This document shows, one piece after another, positions 53,963-62,469 of a stretch of 64,000 nucleotides of DNA. The notes below the pieces were generated by a model. That model saw nothing but the letters and a program-made list of their open reading frames with translations, did no database searches and had not been told where the DNA came from. Both the position numbers and the translations under genes were made by a program. This DNA comes from CAIWHR01 sp039931775 (GTDB taxonomy: Bacteria; Pseudomonadota; Gammaproteobacteria; Burkholderiales; Casimicrobiaceae), in NCBI GenBank assembly GCA_039931775.1, contig JBDTRG010000041.1:110627-174626 (forward strand). Direction: 5' to 3'. Every line of letters starts with the position of its first letter. Position 1 is the first letter of the stretch.

Positions 53963-54331
53963 TCAGCGCTTGCTGCTCCCCGGGGGGTCGGACTTGCCCG
54001 CCATGGTCACCTCGCCCTTGGCCGCGCGCTGGGGCGTCCCGGCCGCCTTCGCAGGCGCCTGCTGGACGGGCTTGGTGGTGGCACCGGCGACCGTCAGCTC
54101 GCCTTTGAGTTTCTCGAAGCGCTTGGCGCCGATACCCTTGACGTCCTTCAGCTCCTCGATCGATTTGAACGGCCCATGCGCCTTGCGGTGATCGAGGATG
54201 GCTTGCGCCTTCGCGGGCCCGATACCCGGAAGGGCAACGAGCTCGTCCTTGGTCGCGGAGTTGAGATTGATCGCGGCAAGTGCCGCGCCAGAGAAAAGCG
54301 CAAGTACGAGCGCCAACAGCATTCGTTGCAT
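53963..54331 (-). CDS. ComEA-like helix-hairpin-helix protein, short paralogue
   Basis: 122 residues from the ATG at 54331, with AAGGAGG five bases upstream. Sec signal MQRMLLALVLALFSGAALAA, then the helix-hairpin-helix domain INLNSATKDELVALPGIGPA, KAQAILDHRKAHGPFKSIEE and KGIGAKRFEKLKGEL. ComEA binds incoming double-stranded DNA in the periplasm during natural transformation; simple ComEA proteins near hldD and cysM are common in betaproteobacteria. Clearly a duplicate of the longer downstream gene, about 150 bp away. Confidence 0.92.
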   Translation of the reverse strand: MQRMLLALVLALFSGAALAAINLNSATKDELVALPGIGPAKAQAILDHRKAHGPFKSIEELKDVKGIGAKRFEKLKGELTVAGATTKPVQQAPAKAAGTPQRAAKGEVTMAGKSDPPGSSKR

Positions 54332-54415
54332 GGTGTCCTCCTTCGTCGATGGAAAGGCACACGGTGATCCGGGCGCCGCGCGGAGTGCGCGGTCCCTGAC
54401 CGTGTCCTGCCCAAG

Positions 54416-55423
54416 CTACGCGGAGGAGTCGCGCTTTGAAATCAGCCGTTCGACGTAGCGTCCGACGCCTTCGTCGATGGCGGTCATCGGCTCGCGATAA
54501 CCGGCCGCGCGAAGCCGCGCGAGATCGGCCTCGGTGAAACTCTGGTACCTCCCTTTGAGCCCTTCCGGAAACGGCACATAGGTGATTGTGCCGTCCGAAA
54601 CGAGATCGGCGACGGACCGGCTCCCTTGGCCGGCCGACTTGCGGCACGCATTGATCGTCACTGCCGCAACGGCGTTGAACGTTGCCGCCTTTCCGCTGCC
54701 GAGATTGAAGATCCCGCTTCGTTCGGGGTGGTCGAGAAAGTCGAGATTGACCTTCGCGACGTCGTCGACCCAGACGAAGTCGCGGCGCTGCTCGCCCGCA
54801 GCGTAGCCGCCCGAACCTTCGAACAGCCGGACACGTCCCTCGCTCGCATACTGGTTGCAGAAGTGCAGGGCGACCGACGCCATCCGACCCTTGTGCTGCT
54901 CGCGTGGGCCGTAGACGTTGAAGTAGCGAAATCCGGCGATCTGCGCCGTGCGCTCCGGCAACATCCGCCGCACGTACTGGTCGAAGAGAAATTTCGAATA
55001 TCCGTAGACGTTGAGCGGGGCTTCGCATTCGCGCTCCTCGCGAAACACGGCGCCGCTTCCGTAGACCGCGGCACTGGACGCGTACAGAAACGGCACGTCG
55101 TTGTTCTGGCACCAGTCGAGCAGCGCAACCGAGTAGCGGTAGTTGTTGCGCATCATGTAGCGTCCGTCGGCCTCCATCGTGTCGGAACAGGCCCCCTGAT
55201 GGAACACCGCGGCAATCTCGTCGTCGAAGTCGCCGTCGGCGAGCCGCTCGAGGAAGTCGTCCTTGTCGACATATTCCGCGATCTCGCAGTCAACGAGGTT
55301 CGCGAATTTTCCCGAATGCACCAGGTTGTCCACGGCGATGATTCCCGTTTCGTCGCGATCGTTCAGCGCACGAACGATATTCGCGCCGATGAAACCCGCT
55401 GCGCCGGTGACGACGATGTACAC
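54416..55423 (-). CDS. hldD: ADP-L-glycero-D-manno-heptose-6-epimerase
   Basis: Last step in making the heptose donor for the LPS inner core. 335 residues of the extended short-chain dehydrogenase family: nucleotide loop VVTGAAGFIGANIVRAL near the N-terminus, Ser in YASSAAVYG and catalytic YGYSK. FHQGACSDTMEADGRYMMRN and RYFNVYGPREQHKGRMASV are HldD-specific. The start is GTG at 55423, with AGGAG six bases upstream overlapping the end of alr. Fits with lptFG elsewhere in the window as part of LPS production. Confidence 0.96.
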   Translation of the reverse strand: MYIVVTGAAGFIGANIVRALNDRDETGIIAVDNLVHSGKFANLVDCEIAEYVDKDDFLERLADGDFDDEIAAVFHQGACSDTMEADGRYMMRNNYRYSVALLDWCQNNDVPFLYASSAAVYGSGAVFREERECEAPLNVYGYSKFLFDQYVRRMLPERTAQIAGFRYFNVYGPREQHKGRMASVALHFCNQYASEGRVRLFEGSGGYAAGEQRRDFVWVDDVAKVNLDFLDHPERSGIFNLGSGKAATFNAVAAVTINACRKSAGQGSRSVADLVSDGTITYVPFPEGLKGRYQSFTEADLARLRAAGYREPMTAIDEGVGRYVERLISKRDSSA

Positions 55424-55432
55424 GTTGGACTC

Positions 55433-56527
55433 CTACAGTTCGAGGTCGATGTGCGGAACGTTGGTCACGACGAAGGGCACGCGCTGGGACACGGCGCAGA
55501 GCAATTCATATCCGACCGTCGACGACGCGTTCGCGACGTCGTCCACCGGCAGCCCTTCGCCCCAGAGCACCACGGGACTGCCGACTTGCGCCTCGGGCAC
55601 GTCCGTCAGGTCCACCGTGAGCATGTCCATCGACACGCGTCCCGCGATGCGCGCCTTCTTGCCGCAGACGAGCACCGGCGTGCCGTTCGGCGCGTTGCGC
55701 GGGTAGCCGTCGGCATATCCGCAGGCGATGACCCCGATCCGCTGCGCCCGGGTCGCGGTATGCGTGGCGCCGTATCCGACGCTGTCGTTCGGCCGCAGCG
55801 CCTGCACGCCGATAATCTGCGAGCGCAGCGTCATCACCGGCGCTACCCCGATCGACGCCGCCGAGTCGAACGGAAACGGCGTCCCGCCGTAGAGCATGAT
55901 TCCCGGCCGGACGATGTCGCCGCCGACGCTCGCGTACCGGACCACCCCGGCCGAATTCGCGATCGATCGCGGATACGGCAGGCCGCGGCACGCCGCGTTG
56001 AACGTGGCGAGCGCGTCCTTGATCCCATCCTCCTCGTCTGCGCGCGCCAGATGGGTCATCAGCCTCAGCACGGCGACCGAATCGCAGTGATTGAGGCGTT
56101 CGACGAGGCGCGTCACGTCGGCCGGCGCGATCCCGAGGCGGTTCATTCCCGTATTCACCTTGGCGAACACCTCGAGCGGACGCGTGAGCCTCGCGCGCTC
56201 GAGCATCCGCACCTGGTCCTCATTGTGGACGACAACAGCGAGTCGTTTCGCCGCGATCTCGGGCAACTCGTCCGGCGTGAAGAATCCTTCGAGCAGCAGG
56301 ATGCGCCGGACGTAACGAGCGGCGCGCAACGCGATTGCGGCGTCGAGCTCGACCAGCGCAAGTCCGTCGGCATCGGCAAGCGCCGGAAGCACGCGCAAGA
56401 GTCCGTGCCCATAGGCGTTCGCCTTGACGACCGCGACCTGCTGCGCGTCCGGCGCGAGTGCGCGCGCACGCGCCAGGTTGTCCCGCAGCGCGGGAAGACT
56501 CAGCTGGGCGTAGAGCGGGCGGGCCAT
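55433..56527 (-). CDS. alr: alanine racemase
   Basis: PLP enzyme supplying D-alanine for peptidoglycan. 364 residues from the ATG at 56527 (MARPLYAQLSLPALRDNLAR). The PLP lysine is Lys35 in VAVVKANAYGHGLL; the second catalytic residue is the Tyr in SVGYGATHTA; IAGRVSMDMLTVDL is also typical. A longer frame to 56656 covers the promoter. Its stop lies 9 bp before hldD, so they are probably cotranscribed. Divergent from lplT, as often seen in betaproteobacteria. Confidence 0.97.
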   Translation of the reverse strand: MARPLYAQLSLPALRDNLARARALAPDAQQVAVVKANAYGHGLLRVLPALADADGLALVELDAAIALRAARYVRRILLLEGFFTPDELPEIAAKRLAVVVHNEDQVRMLERARLTRPLEVFAKVNTGMNRLGIAPADVTRLVERLNHCDSVAVLRLMTHLARADEEDGIKDALATFNAACRGLPYPRSIANSAGVVRYASVGGDIVRPGIMLYGGTPFPFDSAASIGVAPVMTLRSQIIGVQALRPNDSVGYGATHTATRAQRIGVIACGYADGYPRNAPNGTPVLVCGKKARIAGRVSMDMLTVDLTDVPEAQVGSPVVLWGEGLPVDDVANASSTVGYELLCAVSQRVPFVVTNVPHIDLEL

Positions 56528-56621
56528 CGCGGGCGTTCCGGAAAGGTTGGCGAAGACCGGGGATGGCTTTATGGCAGATGGGCGCTCAAGGCGGATGCCG
56601 TTCTGGCAGAGTGGCAATCGT

Positions 56622-56663
56622 GGTATAAAGCGCGGGCTGCGGGCAATACCGGACAATTATACC
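56622..56663. promoter_or_regulatory. face-to-face -10 elements for lplT and alr
   Basis: GGTATAA at 56622-56628 and its mirror TTATACC at 56657-56663 form an inverted repeat. The left copy provides TATAAA (56624-56629) for rightward transcription toward lplT; the right copy provides TATAAT (56656-56661) for leftward transcription toward alr. The two starts would fall between them, so the leaders overlap in antisense. No consensus -35 for either. Confidence 0.45.
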
Positions 56664-56715
56664 GAAAGCCCGTTTCGCTTCGCGCTTCCGCGGAGACCCG
56701 GCCACGCCGCGGAGG

Positions 56716-58017
56716 ATGATGAAGTCCGGCTTTTACACGATCATGGCGGCGCAGTTTTTCAGCTCGCTCGCTGACAACGCGCTGTTGATTGCCGCCATCG
56801 CCATGCTCCGCGATCTGAACGAGCCGGGATGGATGACCCCTGCGTTGAAGCAGAGCTTCGTCCTCTCGTACGTGTTGCTCGCGCCACTGGTCGGCGCGTT
56901 CGCCGACTCGATGCCGAAGGGCCAGGTGATGCTGATCACCAACGGCGTCAAAGTCGTCGGATGCCTGTTGATGCTGTTCACGCTCCACCCGCTCGCCGCC
57001 TACGCGGTCGTCGGTGTCGGCGCGGCCGCGTACTCGCCGGCGAAGTATGGGATTCTCACCGAGCTCCTTCCGCCGCAGCAGCTCGTCGTCGCCAACGGAT
57101 GGATCGAGGGTACGACCGTCGTGTCGATCATCCTCGGCGTGCTGACCGGCGGCGCGCTGATCGGACCCAACGTCGCGACATCGCTGCTGCACTTCGATCT
57201 GCCGTATCTCGACACCGGCGTCGAGACGCCGCCGGAGGCCGCGATCAGCGTGATCATGGTGTTCTACATCGTCGCCGCGATTTTCAATTGCTTCATTCCG
57301 AACACCGGCGTCGACCATCGGATGGTCAACCGCAATCCGGCCTTCCTCATCCGAGAATTCGCGCACTGCACATTGCTGCTCTGGCGCGATAAGCTGGGAC
57401 AGGTGTCGCTCGCAACGACCACGCTGTTCTGGGGTGCCGGCGCGACACTGCAGTTCATCGTGATCGACTGGGCCGCCAAGGCTTTGCACCTCGACCTGTC
57501 GCAGGCGTCGATGCTCCAGGGAGTCGTCGCCGTCGGCATCGCGATCGGCGCCGTGATCGCCGCGCGCAGCGTGTCGTTGCGCGGCGCCGTCCGCGTGCTG
57601 CCGATCGGCGTGATGATGGGCATCATCGTCATATCGATGATCTTCGTGACCCAGATCCCGCTGGCGGTCGCGCTGCTGGTCGGGATCGGCGCCTGCGCGG
57701 GCTTTTTCGTCGTGCCGATGAACGCGCTGCTCCAGCATCGCGGCCACGTGCTGATGGGCGCCGGCCATTCGATCGCCGTACAGAACTTCAACGAGAATAT
57801 CGGGATCCTCGTGATGGTCGGACTCTACGGCCTGATGGTGAGCTCGGGCATGAACGTAGACATCGCGATCGTGATGTTCGGTCTCTTCGTCTCGGGAACG
57901 ATGGCGCTCGTGATCTTCCGCCACCGGCGCAATCATGCCAAAGGCGACATGCTGCACCTCGTCGCGGGCGACCCGCAGCACAATCCGCCGGCGGCCAAGC
58001 CCGGGCACGGCACCTGA
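56716..58017 (+). CDS. lplT: lysophospholipid transporter LplT
   Basis: Inner-membrane MFS flippase that moves lysophosphatidylethanolamine inward for re-acylation. 433 residues, about 12 helices. N-terminus MMKSGFYTIMAAQFFSSLAD followed by NALLIAAIAML; further landmarks are PLVGAFADSMPKGQVMLITN, GAAAYSPAKYGILTELLPPQ and GWIEGTTVVSIILGVLTGG. GGAGG abuts the first ATG, so the second ATG at 56719 may be the one used. Adjacent to alr, the standard partner. No aas acyltransferase is encoded here. Confidence 0.95.
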   Translation: MMKSGFYTIMAAQFFSSLADNALLIAAIAMLRDLNEPGWMTPALKQSFVLSYVLLAPLVGAFADSMPKGQVMLITNGVKVVGCLLMLFTLHPLAAYAVVGVGAAAYSPAKYGILTELLPPQQLVVANGWIEGTTVVSIILGVLTGGALIGPNVATSLLHFDLPYLDTGVETPPEAAISVIMVFYIVAAIFNCFIPNTGVDHRMVNRNPAFLIREFAHCTLLLWRDKLGQVSLATTTLFWGAGATLQFIVIDWAAKALHLDLSQASMLQGVVAVGIAIGAVIAARSVSLRGAVRVLPIGVMMGIIVISMIFVTQIPLAVALLVGIGACAGFFVVPMNALLQHRGHVLMGAGHSIAVQNFNENIGILVMVGLYGLMVSSGMNVDIAIVMFGLFVSGTMALVIFRHRRNHAKGDMLHLVAGDPQHNPPAAKPGHGT

Positions 58018-58043
58018 GGCGATGCCGCCAGCGAAACCAGGGG

Positions 58044-58556
58044 CTAAAGCACGACCGGCCGGTCCGGCAGCTCGTTACCGCCCGACCTTTCGTCGCGCGG
58101 GTAGTGCCGGGCCAGCAGCGCATTGATGTCGGCGAGCCCGGCCTCGACACCATCGGCGTAACGTCCGTCGCGAAACGCCGCCTCCATCTTCCGGCAAACG
58201 CCTTCCCACGCCGACTCACCGACGCAGCCGTGAATGCCGCGGTCGGCGACGATCTCCACATCGCGATCGGCGAGAAGCAGATAAACGAGGACACCGCAGT
58301 TTTCCTCGGTGTCCCAGATGCGCATCAGCCCGAAGGCCTCGATCGCGCGTTCGCGCGGCGTCAACCCGCGCCACACGCGCACCGTCGGCAGCGCGGGTTC
58401 GACGGCGAATCGCAGTTGCCCGCGATGCTGCTTCTCGCCGTCGGCGATCAACGCTTCGATGCGCGCGAGCGCCGCGGCCGGAAACGCGCGTCGCACGTCC
58501 ACGTGATCGGTCGCGAGGTGGCGAAAGAATCGGCCGAGCGGGCTTCGACGGGCCAT
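58044..58556 (-). CDS. TPM domain protein (short)
   Basis: 170 residues from the ATG at 58556. It carries the C-terminal half of a TPM (YgcG/Psb32-like) domain: AALARIEALIADGEKQHRGQ, TEENCGVLVYLLLADRDVEI, VADRGIHGCVGESAWEGVCR, MEAAFRDGRYADGVEAGLAD. No signal peptide or membrane helix, unlike the next gene. Last of a lemA-TPM-TPM operon, a recurrent trio in proteobacteria. Activity unknown (some TPM proteins have acid phosphatase activity in plants). Confidence 0.88.
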   Translation of the reverse strand: MARRSPLGRFFRHLATDHVDVRRAFPAAALARIEALIADGEKQHRGQLRFAVEPALPTVRVWRGLTPRERAIEAFGLMRIWDTEENCGVLVYLLLADRDVEIVADRGIHGCVGESAWEGVCRKMEAAFRDGRYADGVEAGLADINALLARHYPRDERSGGNELPDRPVVL

Positions 58557-58570
58557 CGTTTCGATTCCCC

Positions 58571-59515
58571 TCACCAGTTTCCCGACGCGCCGCCGCCGCC
58601 GAAACTGCCGCCGCCGCCAGAAAAACCGCCCCCACTGGAGGACCCACCACCTCCGCCTCCGCTCCACCCGCCGCCGCCGGAGCTCCATCCGCCGCCGCGC
58701 CCCGCCGACTGCGCGAAGTCCAGCAACAGAAACAGGAAACCGACGATCGCGCCGAAGATCGCAACCACGATCGAGCTCGTGAAAAGCCAGGCACCGATGC
58801 CCCCTGCCACGGCACCGACCGTCGACGCGACCATCCGGCCGGCGATCTTGCGCAAGATGCCGCCGACGACGATCACGCCGATGATCAAGGGGAAGATGGC
58901 GTCGGGGCTAAACGAGAGGCCCTTGGCCCGCGTGCTCGTCGTGCTCGGTGCCGCCAGCGGCGCGCCCGAGCCGACCACCGCGATGATCCGGTCGACGCCT
59001 GCATCGATACCCGCCGCGTATTTGCCCTCGCGAAACGACGGAGCGACATTTTCGGCGATGATCCGCCGCGCCGTGACGTCGGTGAGCACGCCCTCGAGGC
59101 CGTACCCGACCTCGATCCGCATCTTCCGGTCATTCTTGGCGACCAGGAACAGCGCACCGTTGTCCTGCCCCTTGCGGCCGATCTTCCACTTCTCGGCAAC
59201 CCGCAGCGAGTACGACTCGATCGGCTCCGGCTGCGTCGTCGGTACGATCAGCACGGCGAGCTGGTTCGACGTGCGCGCCTCCCAGTCGGCGAGTTTCGCC
59301 TCCAGGGCCGCCGCCTCGGCTTTCGACAGCGATTGCGTGAGGTCGGTAACCCGCGAGGCGAGCGCCGGGATCGGCAGCAGGCCGTCGGTGCCGGTTTCCC
59401 AAGCTTGCGCCGACGCAACGTGCGCCGCGACCATCAGCGCGGCAGCGCAGAGCACCGCGGCGACGTGCGCGACGCTCGCTCGGACGCTTGCCACCGGCGG
59501 CGCGAACGTGCTCAA
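58571..59515 (-). CDS. TPM domain membrane protein, YgcG-like, glycine-rich tail
   Basis: 314 residues with an N-terminal Sec signal ending near SAQA, a TPM domain at about 45-185 (RVTDLTQSLSKAEAAALEAK, SNQLAVLIVPTTQPEPIESY, EVGYGLEGVLTDVTARRIIA), two or three membrane helices (AIFPLIIGVIVVGGILRKIA, FTSSIVVAIFGAIVGFLFLL), and a Gly/Ser-rich tail ending in GASGNW. The start is a TTG at 59515 with no clear ribosome site; a GTG at 59494 is an alternative. Coupled with lemA (10-bp gap). Confidence 0.9.
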   Translation of the reverse strand: MSTFAPPVASVRASVAHVAAVLCAAALMVAAHVASAQAWETGTDGLLPIPALASRVTDLTQSLSKAEAAALEAKLADWEARTSNQLAVLIVPTTQPEPIESYSLRVAEKWKIGRKGQDNGALFLVAKNDRKMRIEVGYGLEGVLTDVTARRIIAENVAPSFREGKYAAGIDAGVDRIIAVVGSGAPLAAPSTTSTRAKGLSFSPDAIFPLIIGVIVVGGILRKIAGRMVASTVGAVAGGIGAWLFTSSIVVAIFGAIVGFLFLLLDFAQSAGRGGGWSSGGGGWSGGGGGGSSSGGGFSGGGGSFGGGGASGNW

Positions 59516-59525
59516 CGCGGCGTGA

Positions 59526-60257
59526 TCAATAGCCCTTCTTGAGCAGATCCGCTGCGGGATCCGCCGAAGTCGCTGCCTTCGCGTCGCCTTTCGGCGCCGG
59601 CACCACCCCTGGTGCGCCGGGCGCCGGCATGGCCGATGGCGCAGCGCCTCCCGGCGTCGCCGCCGGCTTGTTGAAGTCGACCTTCGGCGGCGCGCTGACC
59701 GCGGCCTCGTTCTCGACCGTGAAGTTGGGCTTCACGTCCATCTTGAACACCATGGCCGTCAAGTTGGTTGGAAACTGCCGGACGGTCGTATTGAACTCCT
59801 GCACCGACTTGATGTATCGGTTGCGCGCGACGGCGATCCGGTTTTCGGTGCCCTCGAGCTGCGCGGTCAAGTCGCGGAACAGCGCGTCGGACTTCAACTG
59901 CGGATAATTCTCCGCGACGACGAGCAGCCGCGACAGCGCGCTCTGCAGCTCGCTCTGCGCCTTGATGAATTTCTGGAACGCCACCGGGTCGTTCACAAGC
60001 TCCGGCGTCGCCTTGATGCTGCCGACGCTCGCCCGCGCGTTCGTGACTTCCGTCAGGACCTTTTCTTCCTGCGCGGCGTAGCCCTTCACCGTGTTGACGA
60101 GGTTCGGGACGAGGTCGGCGCGGCGCTGGTACTGGTTAAGCACTTCGGACCACGCCGCCTTGATGCTTTCATCCAGGCGCTGCAGGTCGTTGTACCCGCA
60201 CCCGGCCAGCGTCAGCGTTGCGAACACGGCGAAAAGGCCAGCGAGTTTGCGAATCAT
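59526..60257 (-). CDS. lemA: LemA family lipoprotein
   Basis: 243 residues from the ATG at 60257, with GGAGG four bases upstream. Lipobox LAGC (Cys20) after MIRKLAGLFAVFATLTLAGC. The LemA helical bundle follows: YNDLQRLDESIKAAWSEVLN, QYQRRADLVPNLVNTVKGYA, EKVLTEVTNARASVGSIKA, and NRIAVARNRYIKSVQEFNTT. The last 50 residues are a Pro/Ala-rich linker. LemA proteins have no settled function but pair with TPM proteins as here. A longer frame upstream overlaps the UDG gene and is a shadow. Confidence 0.95.
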   Translation of the reverse strand: MIRKLAGLFAVFATLTLAGCGYNDLQRLDESIKAAWSEVLNQYQRRADLVPNLVNTVKGYAAQEEKVLTEVTNARASVGSIKATPELVNDPVAFQKFIKAQSELQSALSRLLVVAENYPQLKSDALFRDLTAQLEGTENRIAVARNRYIKSVQEFNTTVRQFPTNLTAMVFKMDVKPNFTVENEAAVSAPPKVDFNKPAATPGGAAPSAMPAPGAPGVVPAPKGDAKAATSADPAADLLKKGY

Positions 60258-60358
60258 GTTTCCTCCGGACGGGAATTCGTGGGCAGGGGGAGCGCTGCGG
60301 TGTTCAAGATGGGGCTGCGACGCGCGCACCGCAAGCGGCAAAGCGATGAAAGGGGCGA

Positions 60359-61132
60359 TCAGGGGGGCAAAATCCCGACTTGCGCCGGATCGGCGGCGGC
60401 ATCGGCGGCCCGCAGCGTTCGCCTCGCGAACACCAGATCCTCCCATGCCTTCGACTTGTCGGGCAAGTTTCGGAGCAGGTACGCCGGGTGATAGGTGACG
60501 ACGAGCGGGACGTTGCGATAGCGGTGGACGCGCCCGCGAAGGCTCGCGATCGTGGCATCGACGCCGAGCAACGTCGCCGCCGCGCTCCTGCCCAGCGCGA
60601 CGATCAGCTTCGGCCGGATCAGCGCGATCTGGCGGTCGAGGTAGGGGCGGCATGCGTCGACCTCGCGCGGCTCGGGCGTCCGGTTGTTGGGCGGCCGGCA
60701 CTTCAAGACGTTGGCGATATAGACGTTCTGTCCGCGCTTCATGCCGAGCGCCGCCAGCATGTTGTCGAGGAGCTTGCCGGCCTGCCCGACGAACGGCTCG
60801 CCTCGCAGGTCTTCCTCGCTTCCCGGCGCCTCGCCGACGAAAAGCCAGTCGGCCCGGGCGTCGCCGACGCCCGGGACCGTTTTTTTGCGACTGTGCGCCA
60901 GTCCGCACGCAGTGCATGCATCGACATGCACGGCGAAGTCGCGCCACTCGAGCACCTCGATCCGCGCCACGCGTGCCTCGGGCGTCGGATCCGTCGCCGC
61001 GAAGGACGTCGGGGCCGCGCGGTCATCGGTTGCATCGGAAGCGGGCATCGCGGTGCGACCGCTCATCGAACCGCGCAGCCGCCAGGTCGGCGCGAGCCCC
61101 AGTTCGGCCAGGATGTCGTCGCGATCGACCAT
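60359..61132 (-). CDS. uracil-DNA glycosylase, family 4 (iron-sulfur)
   Basis: Removes uracil from DNA in base-excision repair. 257 residues; a variable N-terminal segment precedes the domain. Four Cys for a 4Fe-4S cluster: CTACGLAHSRKKTVPG supplies two, and LKCRPPNNRTPEPREVDACR the other two, 16 residues apart. Catalytic motif LFVGEAPGSEEDLRGEPFVG and the late YHPAYLLRN complete the family 4 pattern. Third gene of a tsaB-rimI-udg run on the minus strand, common in betaproteobacteria. Confidence 0.93.
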   Translation of the reverse strand: MVDRDDILAELGLAPTWRLRGSMSGRTAMPASDATDDRAAPTSFAATDPTPEARVARIEVLEWRDFAVHVDACTACGLAHSRKKTVPGVGDARADWLFVGEAPGSEEDLRGEPFVGQAGKLLDNMLAALGMKRGQNVYIANVLKCRPPNNRTPEPREVDACRPYLDRQIALIRPKLIVALGRSAAATLLGVDATIASLRGRVHRYRNVPLVVTYHPAYLLRNLPDKSKAWEDLVFARRTLRAADAAADPAQVGILPP

Positions 61133-61146
61133 GCGGGGCGCGCCGC

Positions 61147-61653
61147 TCAGGCGGCGACGGGAGGACCGCCGGGGAGCGCGCGGCGCATCACCAGCGCATC
61201 CTCGCGCGGGTCGTCTGCCGCAGCGCCGGGATAGTAGCCAACGCGCCGCGCGACTGGCGCGAATCCTTCGGCTTCATAGAGGCCGATCGCAGCGACGTTC
61301 GACGCGCGAACCTCGAGAAAAACCTGCCCGGCGTTGAGCCACCGCGCGTCATCGACGAACTGGCGAAGCAGCGTGCGGCCGAGCCCTTCGCGGCGCGAGT
61401 CGGGGACGACCGAAAGGTTGAGGATCTGGGCTTCCCCGGGCGCCAGCATCAGCACGCCATAGGCGACGATCAGGCTCTCGCGCTCGCCGACGCGCGCTGC
61501 ATATCCGGCCGCCATCGCATCGCGGAAATTGCCGATCGTCCATGGCGATGGGTGAATCTGCGCCTCGAGGATGGCGACGTAGGCGATGTCGCCTTCGCGC
61601 AGCGGCCGCCAGACGATGTCCGGCCTCGGGATGTGCGATGGAAGTGTTGCCAC
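61147..61653 (-). CDS. rimI: ribosomal protein S18-alanine N-acetyltransferase
   Basis: GNAT acetyltransferase that modifies the N-terminal alanine of S18. About 168 residues from a GTG at 61653; a TTG at 61659 is an alternative and neither has a strong ribosome site. GNAT motifs: WRPLREGDIAYVAILEAQIH, the acetyl-CoA loop ILNLSVVPDSRREGLGRTLL, and FLEVRASNVAAIGLYEAEGF. It follows tsaB by about 13 bp, the usual pairing in bacteria. Confidence 0.93.
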   Translation of the reverse strand: MATLPSHIPRPDIVWRPLREGDIAYVAILEAQIHPSPWTIGNFRDAMAAGYAARVGERESLIVAYGVLMLAPGEAQILNLSVVPDSRREGLGRTLLRQFVDDARWLNAGQVFLEVRASNVAAIGLYEAEGFAPVARRVGYYPGAAADDPREDALVMRRALPGGPPVAA

Positions 61654-61666
61654 GAGCAAAGTGCCG

Positions 61667-62368
61667 TCAGAGCCGAAGGCCCGCTTCCCGCTCGGCAGTG
61701 GTCAACGCGACGCGGTGCCGCACGTAGATCGGCAGCGCATCCGCCGCCGCGACGCCTTCGCCCGCAGCGAGCGGCGCCAGCGCGAGTTCGCCGATCGCCT
61801 GTGCCGTCGGGTGAGCGTCGGGCGCGACTTTCGTCAGCGCGAGTTGCGACGCGAGCGCGGGATAAACCGCAAATCCGCCTCCGGCACCTGCCCACTTCCC
61901 ACTCGCGTTCGGCAGGCAAAGCGCGAGCTCTCCCGGTGCGACCACCGCAGGCGCCGCGACCTCCCGCCACCGCTCCGCGTCCCGAGCGTAGGCCGCGACG
62001 TAGACCTCGTGCATACGTGCATCGAGGCAAGCAACGACGCAGGGCCATCCCTGATCGCGAAACACCTGCTGTGCAAGCGCCGCCAGCGTCGGGATCGGGA
62101 CCACGGGCAGATTTCCGGCAAAGGCGAGCCCCTGCGCAACGCCGCAGCCGATGCGAATCCCGGTGAACGATCCCGGACCGGCGCCGAATGCGATGCCCTC
62201 GAGATCGCGCAGCGCCCACCCCGCGTCGACGAGCGCTGCGTCGACCATCGGCAGGAGCCGCTCCGAGTGCGCATGGCCCACCCGTTCGTCGCGACGCTGC
62301 CAGTGTGTGCCGTCACCGACGGCGACGCTGCACCATTCGGTCGAGGTTTCGAGCGCGAGGATACGCAT
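61667..62368 (-). CDS. tsaB: tRNA threonylcarbamoyladenosine biosynthesis protein TsaB
   Basis: Partner of TsaD and TsaE in making t6A at position 37 of ANN-decoding tRNAs. 233 residues of the ASKHA fold: MRILALETSTEWCSVAVGDG, HSERLLPMVDAALVDAGWAL and IAFGAGPGSFTGIRIGCGVA are the standard N-terminal motifs; the C-terminal half is the more variable. No metal-binding HxxxH as in TsaD, consistent with TsaB. First gene of the leftward run, divergent from rlmD. Confidence 0.95.
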   Translation of the reverse strand: MRILALETSTEWCSVAVGDGTHWQRRDERVGHAHSERLLPMVDAALVDAGWALRDLEGIAFGAGPGSFTGIRIGCGVAQGLAFAGNLPVVPIPTLAALAQQVFRDQGWPCVVACLDARMHEVYVAAYARDAERWREVAAPAVVAPGELALCLPNASGKWAGAGGGFAVYPALASQLALTKVAPDAHPTAQAIGELALAPLAAGEGVAAADALPIYVRHRVALTTAEREAGLRL

Positions 62369-62437
62369 GGGTCAAATTCTACTCGACCGGTAAGGCTTCG
62401 CGTGCCGCGCGTCGCCAGAGCGGCCCGGCCGCGCAGT

Positions 62438-62443
62438 TACAAT
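62438..62443 (+). promoter_or_regulatory. -10 element (TACAAT) for rlmD
   Basis: Rightward TACAAT 26 bases before the rlmD ATG in the tsaB/rlmD divergent gap. A start near 62450 would leave a leader of about 20 bases. No consensus -35. Confidence 0.4.
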
Positions 62444-62469
62444 CGAAGCTCGAGCGCACCGCCATCGCA

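Noticed and set aside
60258..60947. Extension of the lemA frame upstream through the UDG gene
   Set aside because: The lipoprotein signal and GGAGG place the start at 60257; the extension overlaps a real gene.
62188..62469. Extension of the rlmD frame upstream across tsaB
   Set aside because: Overlaps tsaB on the other strand and precedes the TRAM domain without similarity; a -10 box lies inside it.
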